A DNA stretch of 6,046 nucleotides from NCBI GenBank assembly GCA_964455185.1, contig CAYVUR010000030.1, positions 1 to 6,046 of the forward strand, read 5' to 3'. Made by a program: the position numbers and the translations under genes. Under the pieces are notes generated by a model, which saw nothing but the letters and a program-made list of their open reading frames with translations, searched no databases and was not told where the DNA came from. This document shows, in pieces, positions 5,603-6,046 of this stretch. This DNA is from CAISTG01 sp964455185. Its GTDB lineage: Bacteria; Patescibacteriota; Patescibacteriia; 2-01-FULL-39-33. Numbering within the stretch: the first letter of the stretch is position 1; each line of letters starts with the position of its first letter.

Positions 5603-5920
5603 TTATTCTCCATATGAATTTAGATAATTAGTTAATAATTTTAAATATTTTTTTAAGATATTGTTATTAATTGAATAAATAACTTTTAATCCTTTTTGTC
5701 TTGATGAAATTAGTTCAAAATCTTTTAATACCTTCAAATGGTGGGAGGTAAGATTTTGAGCTAAATCAAGATATTGCCAAATATCGCAAACACACCTTTC
5801 TTTTTCTTTAAGCAAGCAAAGTATTTTTAAACGATTTTCTTCGCTGATGATTTTCAAAAATTCTGCGATTTGCGAAATTTTCTCAAGAGATTTTTTATTA
5901 TTATAATATTTTGATTTCAC
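5603..5920 (-). CDS. ArsR/SmtB-family transcriptional regulator
   Basis: This 105-residue winged-helix repressor is of normal ArsR length. It opens with a dimerisation helix (about 11-26), then ISEENRLKILCLL (25-37) and ERCVCDIWQYL (41-51), holding the CVCD metal-binding signature (Cys43, Cys45) at the start of the helix-turn-helix. The recognition helix is about LTSHHLKVLKDFELI (57-71), followed by the wing SSRQKGLKVIYSI. The third cysteine of the E. coli ArsR site (CVCDLC) is Trp48 here, so any third ligand would have to be Cys35 or a non-Cys residue. The start is GTG at 5920; a stop codon lies two codons upstream and there is no internal Met, so no longer or ATG start is available. It is the first gene of the operon, under a promoter with an overlapping operator, consistent with autorepression relieved by a thiophilic ion or oxidant. 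The inducer is unknown. Confidence 0.93.
   Translation of the reverse strand: MKSKYYNNKKSLEKISQIAEFLKIISEENRLKILCLLKEKERCVCDIWQYLDLAQNLTSHHLKVLKDFELISSRQKGLKVIYSINNNILKKYLKLLTNYLNSYGE
5608..5611 (-). promoter_or_regulatory. Shine-Dalgarno GGAG for the CPTC protein
   Basis: GGAG sits 9 nt before the ATG at 5598 and overlaps the last codons of the regulator. It is the only clear Shine-Dalgarno sequence seen before any gene here, and it decides the start of the small redox protein against the ATG at 5613, which itself overlaps the motif. Confidence 0.6.
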
Positions 5921-5939
5921 AATTTAATCAATGTTAATT

Positions 5940-5959
5940 ATATCAATGATTATTGATAT
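5940..5959. promoter_or_regulatory. Probable ArsR operator (perfect 8-4-8 inverted repeat)
   Basis: ATATCAAT (5940-5947) and ATTGATAT (5952-5959) are exact inverted copies around GATT. The repeat is centred on the expected transcription start and overlaps the last two bases of the -10, so a bound dimer would block initiation. Symmetric AT-rich sites of this kind are typical for ArsR/SmtB proteins. A further half-site ATCAAT lies at 5927-5932. Confidence 0.8.
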
Positions 5960-5986
5960 TATATTGGATTTAATTCTGGTTGTCAA
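5958..5986 (-). promoter_or_regulatory. Consensus sigma70 promoter of the regulator operon
   Basis: On the minus strand TTGACA (5986-5981) is separated by exactly 17 nt from TATAAT (5963-5958), a perfect match to the consensus at both boxes. The start of transcription is expected near 5951, giving a leader of about 31 nt before the GTG at 5920. So strong a promoter fits a gene set held off by a repressor. Confidence 0.9.
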
Positions 5987-6046
5987 ATTTTATTAATTAA
6001 AAATATTTTAGACTTGATAGTAATATAAATTTTTAATCTTATAAAA

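Noticed and set aside
6014..6045. Possible plus-strand promoter at the right edge (TTGATA, 20 nt, TATAAA)
   Set aside because: Spacing is too long, the DNA is AT-rich enough for chance matches, and any gene it would serve lies outside the window.

Overview
The window is about 6 kb of AT-rich bacterial DNA. It has small genes, tight spacing, TAA at all nine protein-gene stops, and almost no Shine-Dalgarno sequences. Several proteins resemble conserved hypotheticals I associate with Candidate Phyla Radiation (Patescibacteria, Parcubacteria-like) genomes. That assignment is an inference from gene content and style; there is no rRNA here to confirm it. The standard genetic code fits all ORFs.

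Left half, plus strand: an AT-rich leader with a good sigma70-type promoter, an HU-type nucleoid protein (241-513), and its intrinsic terminator. A second promoter overlaps that terminator. It leads to a two-gene unit: a GT-B fold, MurG/MGDG-synthase-like glycosyltransferase-related protein (594-1943) and, 3 nt later, a minimal SpoU/TrmH (TrmL-like) RNA 2'-O-methyltransferase (1947-2402).

Middle, 2403-2794, has no protein gene. It holds a decayed 5' copy of a tRNA gene, an intact tRNA-Pro(CGG) with encoded CCA (2486-2562), a GC-rich run of hairpins between two 7-bp direct repeats (ATTGCGA), and a terminator that works in both directions where the two transcription units converge.

Right half, minus strand: six closely spaced genes read from about 5950 down to 2795. 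The first three form an ArsR-family regulator, a small CPTC redox-disulfide protein and a CSCS-motif UPF0718/ArsP-type permease. They lie behind a consensus promoter (TTGACA, 17 nt, TATAAT) whose start region is covered by a perfect 8-4-8 inverted repeat, the likely autoregulatory operator. After a 103-bp gap come a membrane-anchored CPHC thioredoxin-like protein, a multi-TM protein with CPIC just after its signal segment, and an all-helical cytoplasmic protein ending in Cys-Cys.

My main hypothesis is that these six genes form one thiol- or metal-responsive envelope module. The first three would sense and transport a thiophilic ion or thiol compound. The second three would be an uncharacterised extracytoplasmic disulfide relay. 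The two halves are linked only by orientation, spacing and a shared Cys chemistry.
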